Source: Candidatus Peregrinibacteria bacterium CG10_big_fil_rev_8_21_14_0_10_55_24 (lineage in GTDB: Bacteria > Patescibacteriota > Gracilibacteria > Peribacterales > Peribacteraceae). Taken from it: a DNA stretch of 64,000 nt. Below, in pieces: positions 33,726-42,655 of this stretch. Position numbers and translations under genes: made by a program. The notes beneath the pieces were generated by a model. It was not told the origin of the DNA. It saw nothing but the letters and a program-made list of their open reading frames with translations, and made no database searches. Where the stretch lies: NCBI GenBank assembly GCA_002772745.1, contig PFDV01000001.1:113843-177842 (forward strand), given 5' to 3'. Position 1 is the stretch's first letter. Each line of letters opens with the position of its first letter.

Positions 33726-34397
33726 GTGCGCATCCTCGTCCTCATCGCAGGAACCAACGAGCCGAGTAACTCTGCAACCCTGGCGGACGCGTTTGCTAAG
33801 GGCGCAGCACAGGTCAGCGCCACAGTGGAGATCATGCACCTTTCTGAGCTCTCGCTGGCGCACTTCACCCTGGATTGCTATGACAACGATCACCGGGATG
33901 AGGCGGACTTTGTAAAGCTTAAGGAGGCAATCCTCGCAGCGGACGGCATAGTGATTGCGAGCCCCATTTGGAACTTCTCCGTGCCCGCACACCTCAAGAA
34001 CGTCTTGGACCGCATGGGGAGCTTCGCGCTGGATGACAAGCGCATCGTAGGACAACTCAAGGGCAAACCCTTCTTCATCCTCCTGACAGGAGGAACGGGG
34101 ATGGGCGTGTGGACGGGTCTCATGCGGCGTACCACCAGCCACCTCCAGGCAGCCATCGAGTTCTTCGGCGGCACGGTCTTGGGGAAGCACTTCGAACCCA
34201 AGTGCGTGGGGGGAAAAGGCGTCTTCACCCTGGTGGTCGATAAGCGCCCGGAATCCCTGGCGGCTGTGAAGCGTAAAGGGAAGGCGTTTGCGGAGGTTGT
34301 GGGACGTTACGCAGAAATAGGAGTCCTGCCTATGAGAAAGAACCTCTGGCACCGCATCTACCAGGTGGCGCAGAAGGTGTTGAAGAAAGTGGGATGA
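33726..34397 (+). CDS. NAD(P)H-dependent FMN reductase / flavodoxin-fold protein
   Basis: 223 residues from GTG 33726. The start was chosen because an extended -10 box (TGC-TACCAT, 33714-33719) ends six bases upstream and the protein then begins directly with the first strand (RILVLIAGTNEPSNSATL). The phosphate-binding loop GTNEPSNS and the signature SPIWNFSVPAHLKNVLDRMG are typical of NADPH-dependent FMN reductases and NAD(P)H:quinone oxidoreductases. LLTGGTGMGVWTGLMRR lines the flavin site. The C-terminal 50 residues are basic and may contact membrane or nucleic acid. Confidence 0.85.
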   Translation: MRILVLIAGTNEPSNSATLADAFAKGAAQVSATVEIMHLSELSLAHFTLDCYDNDHRDEADFVKLKEAILAADGIVIASPIWNFSVPAHLKNVLDRMGSFALDDKRIVGQLKGKPFFILLTGGTGMGVWTGLMRRTTSHLQAAIEFFGGTVLGKHFEPKCVGGKGVFTLVVDKRPESLAAVKRKGKAFAEVVGRYAEIGVLPMRKNLWHRIYQVAQKVLKKVG

Positions 34398-34454
34398 AAT
34401 ACATGCAAGTTTCGACGGCGCAAGCACCATTGACTGTTTGACATTAAAATAGTA

Positions 34455-34988
34455 TCATTTTCTCGTATCACCACGAAACGCACTCCGTACGGTTCCGTCC
34501 TTACGGGGTGTTTTTCTGTACTCGAGCTTTTTACGCTGAACATTGATACCTGCAAGTCTTCCTGCCGCAAAAGATTTGAGGAGTGCTGAATAGCTGTTCT
34601 CGTCGGGAACCAAAATCATTCGTAGTTTGCTACGATCGTTAAGGTATTTGATTAGGCAATAGAAATCCCCATCGCCGGATACAATGACCGCCTGCTCAAA
34701 TTCCCCGATTCTCGTCATCACATTCAGCACGAGATCTGCATCGCAGTTCCCCTTCACCTTGCCATCTTTGTACGTAAGAATCGGTTTGAAGATCAGCGTG
34801 TAACCGTAGTTCTGCAGAGCTGTGTAGAGCTCCGCGTTGGTGGCTACGTATCCCATCACAATAAATGTTTTCCCAACGTCGTACTTCTCCTTGAGGTAAA
34901 TTCGAAACCGCCGGTAATCCAAACTCCATCCTAATTCCTGGATGCCCTTATGAAGATTCTGGCCGTCGATAAACGCGTAGTTCGTCAC
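34455..34988 (-). CDS. NYN-domain (LabA/PIN-like) ribonuclease
   Basis: 177 residues from GTG 34988, with TACGAT (35000-34995) six bases upstream; GTG 35003 is an alternative. The NYN fold is shown by YAFIDGQNLHKGI (first catalytic Asp and Asn), GNCDADLVLNVM and VIVSGDGDFYCLIKYL, which supply the acidic metal-binding residues. The tail is basic (RKKLEYRKTPRKDG). It probably cleaves RNA in the cytoplasm. It is the last gene of the minus-strand nucleotide-related cluster. Confidence 0.85.
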   Translation of the reverse strand: MTNYAFIDGQNLHKGIQELGWSLDYRRFRIYLKEKYDVGKTFIVMGYVATNAELYTALQNYGYTLIFKPILTYKDGKVKGNCDADLVLNVMTRIGEFEQAVIVSGDGDFYCLIKYLNDRSKLRMILVPDENSYSALLKSFAAGRLAGINVQRKKLEYRKTPRKDGTVRSAFRGDTRK

Positions 34989-35015
34989 GGAAGCATCGTA
35001 CACTGCATGCCGCTC

Positions 35016-35375
35016 CTACGCAGCTTGTGGCACTTCAGTCTCCTCGAACAGCTTTCTGAGTGAGGCAACGTGCTCTTCTGCCACTTGCCGCAAATCACCT
35101 GCGAATTCCTCAGAGTATTGAGCCATTCCTAGGCGCTGTTCCACGAGCGTAGTGAGTTCCTGTCCGTACACATCAAGATCGCCTAGATACACTCTTCCCT
35201 TATCCTGCATACGCTCTTGCGTTACTCCAAATGCATATCCTTTCATCGTATGAAGTAGGGCGGTAATGGTTTCACTACAGCCACTCTCGGGTTGAACTCT
35301 GGGAGCATCTGTACCGCTTTCTCCGAGATTACCTAGCGCGTGGTAGAACTGAGCAGTGGAGATCGTTTTTTCCAT
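35016..35375 (-). CDS. Hypothetical protein, helical
   Basis: 119 residues, acidic and mainly helical (QELTTLVEQRLGMAQYSEEFAGDLRQVAEEHVASLRKLFEE), without signal peptide or recognised domain. It lies 27 bases after the preceding gene and 27 bases before the NYN gene on the same strand, so it is probably in the same operon. Confidence 0.6.
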   Translation of the reverse strand: MEKTISTAQFYHALGNLGESGTDAPRVQPESGCSETITALLHTMKGYAFGVTQERMQDKGRVYLGDLDVYGQELTTLVEQRLGMAQYSEEFAGDLRQVAEEHVASLRKLFEETEVPQAA

Positions 35376-35402
35376 GGTGATAAAAGGGGAGAAACTAAGT
35401 AG

Positions 35403-35723
35403 CTAATGGGAAGAATTACCGGGCGACTCTCCTGATTGCTGAGTAACCTGCGTCTCCATACACTCCAATTCTTGCCTTACCGCAGCTACCACTTCCCCTA
35501 TGCTCCGCGCAAAAACAACACGAACACCTCCTATTTCCACTCCTCCGTGGCTCGTAACGAGATGGCCCACTGCTAGTCGTGCCTCCTCTTCTGTGCCACC
35601 GAAAAACTGAACGACCTGCGCCAAAGCGACGCAATCCTCTTTCTGTAGTAAGCCGGGTTGTTGGGGAGCTTCTTCGCCCATTTCTTGGAAGAGGATATTC
35701 CACCGTTGTACTACCATCGTCAA
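35403..35723 (-). CDS. Hypothetical protein
   Basis: 106 residues, cytoplasmic. The middle part (EDCVALAQVVQFFGGTEEEARLAVGHLVTSHGGVEIGGVRVVFARSI) reads like a small helical domain followed by a beta hairpin; no family was recognised. It starts 12 bases after the RibD stop. Confidence 0.55.
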   Translation of the reverse strand: MTMVVQRWNILFQEMGEEAPQQPGLLQKEDCVALAQVVQFFGGTEEEARLAVGHLVTSHGGVEIGGVRVVFARSIGEVVAAVRQELECMETQVTQQSGESPGNSSH

Positions 35724-35735
35724 GTGAAGAGGAGC

Positions 35736-36737
35736 TCATCCAACAAGCACCATCTCCTCATCCACCATCCCGGCATCCTCAAATGCTTCCCAGGTCTTGG
35801 CACCACCCTCCACGAGAATGCTCGTAATGCCGAAAAAGTCTCCCTTGGGGGTGGTGAGGAGTTCCCAAAGCGCCTTCCAGGCAAAGAGTTCCCCATCAAG
35901 CGGGCATTCCCACACCCGAGTACCTAACGCTTCTATCCTCCCCTTTTTTGCTAAACCCGAACCCAAACCCGATCCCGAAATCACCACCGTCCCCTGAGCG
36001 AGCTCTTTGGAGAGAACCCGAGCATCTTCTTTGATACGTAATTTCGGATCGAGCACTATACGAAGCGGAGAATGTTGATCAACTTCTGTGTTCGTATTCT
36101 GTATAAATCTTGTACTCAACTGAGGATCATCTGCCAAGATAGTCCCCACCCCAACGAGGATGGCATCGTGCTTCGCTCGCAGGTGCGCGTGCGACCAGGT
36201 GTCCTGCTCCTTGGAGGTGATTGTGAGCCGTGAGCCATCGGGGGCTGCCGTAAGACCTGTCTTCGTCTGTGCCCGCTTGAGCGTGATCCAAGGCCTGCCC
36301 TTCTCCTGGAGCGTAGTAAAGCCCCTATTGAGCCATGCAGAGCGTGCACGCTCCACGGGACCTGTGACGGTGATTCCTGCCCTCTCCAGTGCAGCAATTC
36401 CCTTTCCTGCCACCTGCGGGTTAGGGTCCTTGAGGCCATAGACGACATACTTCACTCCACGTTCAATGAGGATGTCCGTACAGGGTGGAGTCTTGCCACG
36501 ATGAGAACAGGGCTCCAGATTGACGTAGAGCACGTCCTCGGGCTCCAGAGGAGCCGTGCATTGTGTGAGGAGTGCGCGCTCGGCATGGAGCCGCCCGTAG
36601 CCTTCGTGGAACGCCTCTGCAATGATCTTTCCCCGACGCACAAGAACGGCTCCCACGAGCGGATTAATGCCTGTTTTGCCCCTCCCCTGTTCTGCAAGGG
36701 CAAGGCAGCGGTGGAGGAAGGGGGCGTGGATATCCAC
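35736..36737 (-). CDS. ribD: RibD-like bifunctional deaminase/reductase
   Basis: 333 residues from GTG 36737, 22 bases after the upstream stop. The N-terminal deaminase has the zinc site HAERAL (about 44) and EPCSHRGKTPPCTD (about 73-85). The reductase half begins RPWITLKRAQTKTGL and ends SILVEGGAKTWEAF. RibD converts the GTP-cyclohydrolase product toward riboflavin. No ribA/B/E/H is in the window. A linker at about 262-273 (SGSGLGSGLAKK) is encoded by a GGTTCGGG-type repeat. An alternative is a stand-alone deaminase-reductase with another pyrimidine substrate. Confidence 0.85.
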   Translation of the reverse strand: MDIHAPFLHRCLALAEQGRGKTGINPLVGAVLVRRGKIIAEAFHEGYGRLHAERALLTQCTAPLEPEDVLYVNLEPCSHRGKTPPCTDILIERGVKYVVYGLKDPNPQVAGKGIAALERAGITVTGPVERARSAWLNRGFTTLQEKGRPWITLKRAQTKTGLTAAPDGSRLTITSKEQDTWSHAHLRAKHDAILVGVGTILADDPQLSTRFIQNTNTEVDQHSPLRIVLDPKLRIKEDARVLSKELAQGTVVISGSGLGSGLAKKGRIEALGTRVWECPLDGELFAWKALWELLTTPKGDFFGITSILVEGGAKTWEAFEDAGMVDEEMVLVG

Positions 36738-36759
36738 GCGATCTACGATACATGCGCAC

Positions 36760-37551
36760 TCACTGAAGAAGAAGCTTCTGAAGACCTGGAACCGCCTCCA
36801 GCGTGAGGTTAATCGACACCTGTTCGCTGAATGGAGCACTGGGACTATTGCTCCTCATTATGGGAGAATAGGATTCCCAGCTCCGCAGCGTAAGAGGTTC
36901 GGGGTCTGCATTAACGGCAAGTACCGCTCCGGCGCGCACGTTACGCATAGATGCAAGAACGAAGAGAACGGAACACTCCATTTCTGACGAGAGAATGGGC
37001 TGCTCATCCAGGGGAACCTGCGCCGCATCGAATGCTCCTGCCCATGCCTGGCGCCGTTGTTTAGAGCCATAGAACGCATCGTGCGTCCTGTTGATGCCAG
37101 AAAACACCCGCGTATTCTCCTTTGCCGCCGCTTGCTCTATGCAACGCACCACACCGTAATCCGCAACAGCAGGATATGAGAGCGGCAGATACTCCTGTGT
37201 GGTTCCTTCCTCCCGAACGCACGCCGTGGGGACGATGATACTTCCACAAGGAATACCGGCTCTCCATGCACCACCACATGTTCCCACACGAATGAGAATT
37301 CTAGCGCCGGCGGCAATTGCCTCTTCCACTGCAATGGCGGTGGAAGGACAACCGATCCCCGTTGAAATCACCGAAATGGGCACTGTCTTGTACAACCCTG
37401 TCCATGTAGTAAATTCGCGGTACTGACTGATCTTGCGGGCATCGTCGAGTGTTGACGCAATCCAATCTGCCTTTGCAGGATTGCTTGGCATAAGCACGAT
37501 TGGCGCAATATCCTCAGCAGAACACTGTAAGTGATTGAGTTGAATAGACAT
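36760..37551 (-). CDS. Nucleoside phosphorylase (uridine/purine nucleoside phosphorylase family)
   Basis: 263 residues. The PNP/UDP fold is indicated by LMPSNPAKADWIAS, ISTGIGCPSTAIAVEEAI, LIRVGTCGGAW (phosphate loop) and the nucleoside-binding SSEMECSVLFVLA. It splits nucleosides into base and (deoxy)ribose-1-phosphate for salvage. The SEMECS stretch and GIGCPS favour uridine phosphorylase-like members, but substrate choice cannot be fixed from sequence alone. It lies between the PRTase-HAD fusion and ribD. Confidence 0.88.
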   Translation of the reverse strand: MSIQLNHLQCSAEDIAPIVLMPSNPAKADWIASTLDDARKISQYREFTTWTGLYKTVPISVISTGIGCPSTAIAVEEAIAAGARILIRVGTCGGAWRAGIPCGSIIVPTACVREEGTTQEYLPLSYPAVADYGVVRCIEQAAAKENTRVFSGINRTHDAFYGSKQRRQAWAGAFDAAQVPLDEQPILSSEMECSVLFVLASMRNVRAGAVLAVNADPEPLTLRSWESYSPIMRSNSPSAPFSEQVSINLTLEAVPGLQKLLLQ

Positions 37552-37570
37552 AGGAGCAGTAAGGAAGAAA

Positions 37571-39166
37571 CTATGAGGAATACCGAGAAAGAAACTCAGC
37601 GAGACCTTGCGTATCCGTCACACCGGATGCAGCACCGCGAACGACAGCATTCGTCGTATTTACAGCCAACGCCGTGCCTCCCGCTTTTTGAATGCGCTCA
37701 AACATGCTCACATCATTTGGACCGTCTCCGGCAGAAATTGCGCGGGACAGAGACGGAAGCGTCGGTATGGTGCGTGCGAGAGCATTGATACCCGTTGTAC
37801 CTTTGCCACTCCCAGGCCACACAACGGTTGCATCGCCATATCCAGAGGGTTGGAGCACAAACTTCTGTGACTTCGCATTAAAAGCTTCGGCAAGACGCAG
37901 TGCAGTTTGTGTATCGGCATCCATATAATCGGCACTGGAGAGATCACCTCCAAAATCGCGAATACGCACTTTCCATGGCAACATTTTCCCCTCGGACATG
38001 ATACGCACTTCGGCATTCGCCTCCCTTGCAGACCGAAACAGGAGTTTTCTGAGTTCAGCTTCATTTACTTTTCTTTCCAATGCAGGCTGCATCGACCCAT
38101 TGACCGAACACATCAGGCCATCATCCAGAATTCCTGCACGGAACAGTGAACGAACATCTTTCGGGAGCTTAGCGTACTCCAACTGACTGCGAGCGGTTGC
38201 GACGACGGAGAAGAGTGCTCTTCGTGAGGTTTGCAGCGCTTCCTGCATGACAGGAGGCATGGTTCCGTCAATCAACGATGTGCCATCGAGATCCAGGAAA
38301 AGGAGGCCCATATCCCTCAGTCGGAATCTTTCCGCGAGAATCCTCAGAGCAAGTCCTTCATTCCGCACATAGCGACAGAGATTCTCGAAGCTATTTCTAC
38401 TCTTTTCCGTATCATCGAATATGCCACCCGTCGTGGTGATTGCAGGGCGCCAATCCGCAAGCTTTCTATACTGCGTGACAACAGCCGAACGTACGCTGCT
38501 TAATCCACTTTGAACTAGCCGAGGGATGTCCGCCGCCTTGGGATTGGCAGCAAGCAGCGTCACCAAGTCGCAGCGAACCTGCGACATGCTCATAGCCAAA
38601 CGTGCAGCGGTCGTGTAGGTACTGGCGACGTCGTCGAGGATAACAACACGTGAGCCATCTGGAATTCCTCTGAGGAGACATCTGTCCTCGTCATTGATAA
38701 GAACATCGCACATTCCCCGATTTGTATTCAGGAAGCGCTGCGGAGAGACCTCTACAATATTCTTTCCTTCTACAAGAGGCCTTTCCACCTTCTGCACAGC
38801 TTGTAATACCCTTGTCCCCGCTGTTTGCGGTACCACGAGCGTATCAGCCTGCGCAATGCATTCCCGAATATCCGCGGTGCGTAGCAAGCTCTCCACAAGC
38901 TCTTCTTGGCCAATAACTTCTACAGGTCGAGCCCCAACGAGAGCGAGGCGTCTCCAAACGCAGTCTTCGGCCTCACTACCATCATTCACAATGAGAACGC
39001 CCTTCTGGTACGCAGTCTTTGCGGTCACGGCACATACTCCAGTGCCTTTTAGGAGGTCGGCTCGTGGATCTTGGCCGTCAGTTAACTGAAGAACCGCTGA
39101 GAACACTGCGCGCTCGCTTTTCGGATCGAGTTCTATGCAATCGATACTGGTTAATGGAGTTTCCAT
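37571..39166 (-). CDS. Fusion of a phosphoribosyltransferase-like domain and a HAD-family phosphatase
   Basis: 531 residues from ATG 39166. The N-terminal half carries a PRPP-binding-type loop, SRVVILDDVASTYTTAARL (about 173-190), as in type I phosphoribosyltransferases. The C-terminal half is a Cof-type HAD hydrolase with LLFLDLDGTSLIDG (about 283), VVATARSQLEYA and SAGDGPNDVSMFE (about 481). It may combine transfer or recycling of phosphoribosyl groups with dephosphorylation. The neighbouring nucleoside phosphorylase supports a nucleotide-salvage role, which is inference. I do not know this fusion from a named family. Confidence 0.75.
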   Translation of the reverse strand: METPLTSIDCIELDPKSERAVFSAVLQLTDGQDPRADLLKGTGVCAVTAKTAYQKGVLIVNDGSEAEDCVWRRLALVGARPVEVIGQEELVESLLRTADIRECIAQADTLVVPQTAGTRVLQAVQKVERPLVEGKNIVEVSPQRFLNTNRGMCDVLINDEDRCLLRGIPDGSRVVILDDVASTYTTAARLAMSMSQVRCDLVTLLAANPKAADIPRLVQSGLSSVRSAVVTQYRKLADWRPAITTTGGIFDDTEKSRNSFENLCRYVRNEGLALRILAERFRLRDMGLLFLDLDGTSLIDGTMPPVMQEALQTSRRALFSVVATARSQLEYAKLPKDVRSLFRAGILDDGLMCSVNGSMQPALERKVNEAELRKLLFRSAREANAEVRIMSEGKMLPWKVRIRDFGGDLSSADYMDADTQTALRLAEAFNAKSQKFVLQPSGYGDATVVWPGSGKGTTGINALARTIPTLPSLSRAISAGDGPNDVSMFERIQKAGGTALAVNTTNAVVRGAASGVTDTQGLAEFLSRYSS

Positions 39167-39236
39167 AGAAAAAAGGGGAAAAGAGAAAAAACCTCCCTCT
39201 GTGAGGAGGGAACGATCCCGGTCTGCAGTTTTCCCC

Positions 39237-39644
39237 TTACCTTTGGGCTCTATCCAAATACCCCTGCAGTACCGATGCCGTCCTCTCCCCACGGGGAGAA
39301 TCGGCATGGTGATGCACGACTTCTGCAGAGCCCTTGAGCGTGCGGCTTACGCCTAAGTAGCGGCGGTATCCCCCGGGGCCGTTCTCGATGAAGCGGGCCA
39401 CGCGGGTCACCGTCGTCGTGCTTGCGCCTGTGCGTTCAGCGACTTCCCTGTAGCTCAAGCCTTGCGCGAGGAGTTTGGCCACCTCCAGCCGCTCGCTCCA
39501 AGACTGGAGTTCTCCGAGCGTCCCTACATCCCTCAGGAGATCGGCCATCTGCTCCTCGCTCTTGCAGGAGACCATCGCGCTGCAGAGAGCCCGGAACCAG
39601 GGTTCCTTGCGGTAGGAGTCTTCGGTGAAGCGCTTCTTGGTCAT
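39237..39644 (-). CDS. YerC/YecD-type TrpR-like regulator
   Basis: 135 residues from ATG 39644. The TrpR-like helix-turn-helix is visible: LLRDVGTLGELQSWSERLEVAKLLAQGLSYREVAERTGASTTTVTRVARFIENGPGGYR, matching the YerC/YecD family of small DNA-binding proteins. The C-terminal 30 residues are extra. It heads the minus-strand cluster of nucleotide-related genes and may regulate it. Confidence 0.85.
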   Translation of the reverse strand: MTKKRFTEDSYRKEPWFRALCSAMVSCKSEEQMADLLRDVGTLGELQSWSERLEVAKLLAQGLSYREVAERTGASTTTVTRVARFIENGPGGYRRYLGVSRTLKGSAEVVHHHADSPRGERTASVLQGYLDRAQR

Positions 39645-39680
39645 GGGAAGATGAAGAATGAATGATGAAGAGTGAATGGT
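39645..39680. repeat. ATGATGAATG-type short tandem repeat
   Basis: GAAGAATGAATGATGAAGAG and the following bases are built from GAATGA/GATGAA units. Comparable stretches occur at 55149-55182 and 60872-60909, each in a spacer next to a gene end. Confidence 0.45.
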
Positions 39681-39837
39681 GGGGAGGGAACGTTGCGGTT
39701 GCCCCTCTCGCACGAAGGTGTGACTGCACGCCGTAGCGCGTAAGGCTCCTCAGAGAAGAGTGCACAAACGCAACGACGTGAGCCTACCCTACGCGCGAAG
39801 GTGTGTCAACGTAGTACCACACTTTTTTCTCCTTTAC

Positions 39838-39895
39838 CTCCTGCACTTCCTGCACGTTCAGCACCTTCCCTGCCGACAGGCAGGCAGGAAACCCT
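39838..39895. repeat. Pyrimidine-rich repeat arm with CCTGCC palindrome
   Basis: CTCCTGCACTTCCTGCACG and AGCACCTTCCCTGCC resemble the pyrimidine arm of the GGAAGGT family. CCTGCCGACAGGCAGGCAGG adds a palindrome seen again at 51041 and 62346. It lies between yerC and fusA. Confidence 0.45.
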
Positions 39896-39912
39896 CCTTA
39901 CCTCACTCCCCC

Positions 39913-42015
39913 CTACCTCTTCTTTCCCCCTCCGCGCTTCGCAATGATCTCCTCGGCAACGTTCCTGGGGACCTTGTTGTAGTGCCCAAACTCCATGGAG
40001 GAATTCGCACGTCCCTGGGTAAGCGATCGCAGATCCGTGACATATCCGAACATCGTTGCAAGCGGCACCAGCGCATCGATCACCTTGGCCGTACCGCGCT
40101 CAGAGGTATTCTGAATCATGCCGCGACGGGAGTTGAGATCGCCTATCACATCACCAAGGAACTCCTCGGGTGTAACGACTTCCACCTTCATAATGGGCTC
40201 AAGGATCACGGGGTCGGCCTTCCTTGCCGCTTCCTGGAATCCGATACTCGCGCAAATCTTGAAGGCCATTTCTGAGGAGTCCACGTCGTGGTACGACCCG
40301 TCGTAGAGTTCCACTTTCACGTCCACTACCGGGAACCCCGCAAGAATGCCTCTGCTCATACCCTCCTGGAACCCCTTGTCGCACGGGGAAATAAACTCGC
40401 GCGGGATCTTGCCCCCCACGACGCTGTTCTCGAATTCGTAGCCCTTTCCCGGCTCCTGAGGGATGAGCTTGAAAACAACGTGGCCGTACTGTCCACGGCC
40501 GCCCGTCTGCTTGACGTACTTCTCCTCGTGATCCACTTCCTTCTGGATCGTCTCGCGGTAAGCCACCTGAGGCTTGCCTTGGGTTGTCTCCACTTTGAAT
40601 TCGCGCCGCATGCGGTCGACGATGATATCCAGGTGCAGCTCGCCCATGCCCGAGATGACGGTCTGGCCGGTCTCGTCGTCGGTCTCCACGCGGAACGTTG
40701 GGTCTTCTTCGGTGAGTTTCTGCAGCGCAACGCCCATCCTCTCCTGGTCCGCTTTGGTTTTGGGCTCCACGGCAACGGAGATCACCGGTTCGGCGAACGT
40801 GATGGACTCAAGCTCAATGGGCTTGGCCTCATCGCAAAGCGTGTCTCCCGTGCGCGTGTCCTTGAGTCCGATGACGGCGGCAATATCCCCCGCTTCTACC
40901 TTCTGTACCTCCTCACGCGTATTGGCATGCATCTTCACCAAGCGTCCGATGCGTTCTTTTTTGCCGCTCCTCGTATTGAGCACGAATCCTCCTGATGCAA
41001 GCACGCCGGAGTAGACGCGGACAAATGTGAGTTTCCCCACATACGGATCTGTTGCAATTTTGAACGCAAGGGATGCCAGAGCATCGTCATTGGAGGGCTT
41101 GCGCTCCTCCTCTGCTTCCGAGTCCGGATTCTTGCCCCTGGCGGGCGGAACGTCAAACGGCGAGGGCAGGTACGTAACAACGGCATCCAGCAGGAGCTGG
41201 ACCCCCATATTGCGCAGGCTGGAACCGCACAGCACCGGGTAGATCTTGTTCTCTACGGTACCAATGCGAATGCCACGCACAAGCTGTTCGTCGGTGAGGG
41301 CACCGTTCTCCAGGTACGCGTCGAGGAGATCCTCGGAGCATTCCGCTACCTTCTCCATCAGCTGGGAACGGTACTCCGTGATCTGATTCTCCATGTCCGC
41401 TGGAATGGGAATTTCTTCGCGCTTTTCTCCGTGTTCTCCCGTGAACTTGTAGGCCTTTTTGGCGACGATATCCACAACACCCTGGAACGTGTCTTCCGCT
41501 CCAATGGGAAGCTGGATCGCTACGGCACTCTTGCTCAAGCGATCGTGGATGCTTCCAAGAGACATGTAGAAATCCCCTCCGGTCTTGTCCATTTTGTTGA
41601 CGAAAGCAATGCGCGGCACGTTGTACTTGTCTGCCTGGCGCCACACGGTTTCGCTCTGCGGCTCCACGCCCTGAGACCCATCGAAGACAACCACTCCTCC
41701 GTCGAGCACCCGGAGACTGCGTTCTACCTCTGCCGTAAAGTCCACGTGACCCGGCGTGTCGATGATGTTGATGGTGCAGTCGATCTCTTTGCCCAGAGCA
41801 TCCACCGCCTTCCAGTGACACTGCGTAGCCGCGGAGGTGATGGTGATGCCGCGTTCGCGCTCCTGCTCCATCCAGTCCATGGTGGCCTCTCCTTCGTGCA
41901 CTTCGCCGATCTTGTAGTTACGACCGGTGTAAAAGAGGATGCGCTCGGTTGTTGTGGTCTTACCGGCATCAATGTGGGCAATGATCCCAATGTTACGGAG
42001 ATTGTGGAGATCCAT
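39913..42015 (-). CDS. fusA: Translation elongation factor G
   Basis: 700 residues, full length. EF-G is the GTPase that moves tRNA and mRNA through the ribosome. The G domain shows [15 protein letters not shown] (about 14-28), [21 protein letters not shown] and VNKMD. The later domains contain [18 protein letters not shown] and [13 protein letters not shown]. It belongs to the str operon with rpsL and rpsG but is separated from rpsG by an oppositely oriented gene. Confidence 0.97.
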   Translation of the reverse strand: MDLHNLRNIGIIAHIDAGKTTTTERILFYTGRNYKIGEVHEGEATMDWMEQERERGITITSAATQCHWKAVDALGKEIDCTINIIDTPGHVDFTAEVERSLRVLDGGVVVFDGSQGVEPQSETVWRQADKYNVPRIAFVNKMDKTGGDFYMSLGSIHDRLSKSAVAIQLPIGAEDTFQGVVDIVAKKAYKFTGEHGEKREEIPIPADMENQITEYRSQLMEKVAECSEDLLDAYLENGALTDEQLVRGIRIGTVENKIYPVLCGSSLRNMGVQLLLDAVVTYLPSPFDVPPARGKNPDSEAEEERKPSNDDALASLAFKIATDPYVGKLTFVRVYSGVLASGGFVLNTRSGKKERIGRLVKMHANTREEVQKVEAGDIAAVIGLKDTRTGDTLCDEAKPIELESITFAEPVISVAVEPKTKADQERMGVALQKLTEEDPTFRVETDDETGQTVISGMGELHLDIIVDRMRREFKVETTQGKPQVAYRETIQKEVDHEEKYVKQTGGRGQYGHVVFKLIPQEPGKGYEFENSVVGGKIPREFISPCDKGFQEGMSRGILAGFPVVDVKVELYDGSYHDVDSSEMAFKICASIGFQEAARKADPVILEPIMKVEVVTPEEFLGDVIGDLNSRRGMIQNTSERGTAKVIDALVPLATMFGYVTDLRSLTQGRANSSMEFGHYNKVPRNVAEEIIAKRGGGKKR

Positions 42016-42144
42016 GGATACGTGTGGTGAAGGTACGTGCGAAAGGAAGGATGCGTACGAGCATCCGAAATGTCCGAAAGACTATACGGAAATGAGGATT
42101 CTCATGCAATCCGAATCTGGAGCAAGTTGTGAGAGAAATGGGAA

Positions 42145-42181
42145 GTGTTGTAGGTGCAGGAGGTGCGGAAGGTGCGGGAAG
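42145..42181. repeat. Left inverted-repeat arm of the str-operon insert
   Basis: AGGTGCAGGAGGTGCGG (42152-42168) is the exact 17-base reverse complement of 42609-42625. The element belongs to the GGAAGGT family and lies just before the promoter of the four-helix-bundle gene. Confidence 0.7.
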
Positions 42182-42187
42182 TTGCTC

Positions 42188-42216
42188 TTGACCCTGCAAG
42201 TATATGGGTGTACGAT
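42188..42216 (+). promoter_or_regulatory. Promoter of the four-helix-bundle gene
   Basis: TTGACC, 17 bases, TACGAT, then seven bases to the ATG at 42224. The -35 matches consensus in five of six positions. A leaderless mRNA is expected. Confidence 0.7.
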
Positions 42217-42223
42217 TGTACAC

Positions 42224-42640
42224 ATGTCACCACAGTACACACGAGGTTTTCGTCAGCTCATCGCATGGAAAGAAGCACATCAACTAGCCCTTATGATCTA
42301 TCGGACGACCGCGAATTTCCCCGCAGAAGAGCGATTTGGGATAACGAGTCAAATCCGACGGGCGGCCTGTTCCACTGCAGCACAAATTGCCGAAGGATCT
42401 CACATGGAAACCCTTCGACACAGAAACCTCTACTACGAACGAGCCTATGCTTCGCTTGCAGAGGTCGACAGCTTCCTCGAACTCTGCCTCGATCTCCATT
42501 TCATCGAACAACCAGAGCACGAAAAGCTTCAGTATCAACTCAATAAGACCGCCTCACTCCTGCGAAAGCTGAGTGGAGCGTGCAGAACACCACGACAACA
42601 ATACCCTGCCGCACCTCCTGCACCTTCCGCACCTTCCTGA
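42224..42640 (+). CDS. Four-helix-bundle protein (S23/Avd-like)
   Basis: 138 residues from ATG 42224. The pattern FRQLIAWKEAHQLALMIYRTT, FPAEERFGITSQIRRAACSTAAQIAEG, RNLYYERAYASLAEVDSFLEL is typical of the 23S-rRNA-intervening-sequence (S23) four-helix-bundle family, related to Avd of diversity-generating retroelements. It sits on the plus strand between rpsG and fusA, which are on the minus strand. The last residues (PAAPPAPSAPS) are encoded by the right inverted-repeat arm itself. The function of stand-alone family members is not known. No reverse transcriptase or rRNA is near. Confidence 0.85.
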   Translation: MSPQYTRGFRQLIAWKEAHQLALMIYRTTANFPAEERFGITSQIRRAACSTAAQIAEGSHMETLRHRNLYYERAYASLAEVDSFLELCLDLHFIEQPEHEKLQYQLNKTASLLRKLSGACRTPRQQYPAAPPAPSAPS

Positions 42641-42652
42641 CCTCCCAAACCC
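42607..42652. repeat. Right inverted-repeat arm of the str-operon insert
   Basis: CCGCACCTCCTGCACCT (42609-42625) mirrors 42152-42168. The arm continues as CCGCACCTTCCTGACCTCCC and overlaps the final codons of the four-helix-bundle gene, ending four bases before the rpsG stop. Confidence 0.7.
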
Positions 42653-42655
42653 GCC

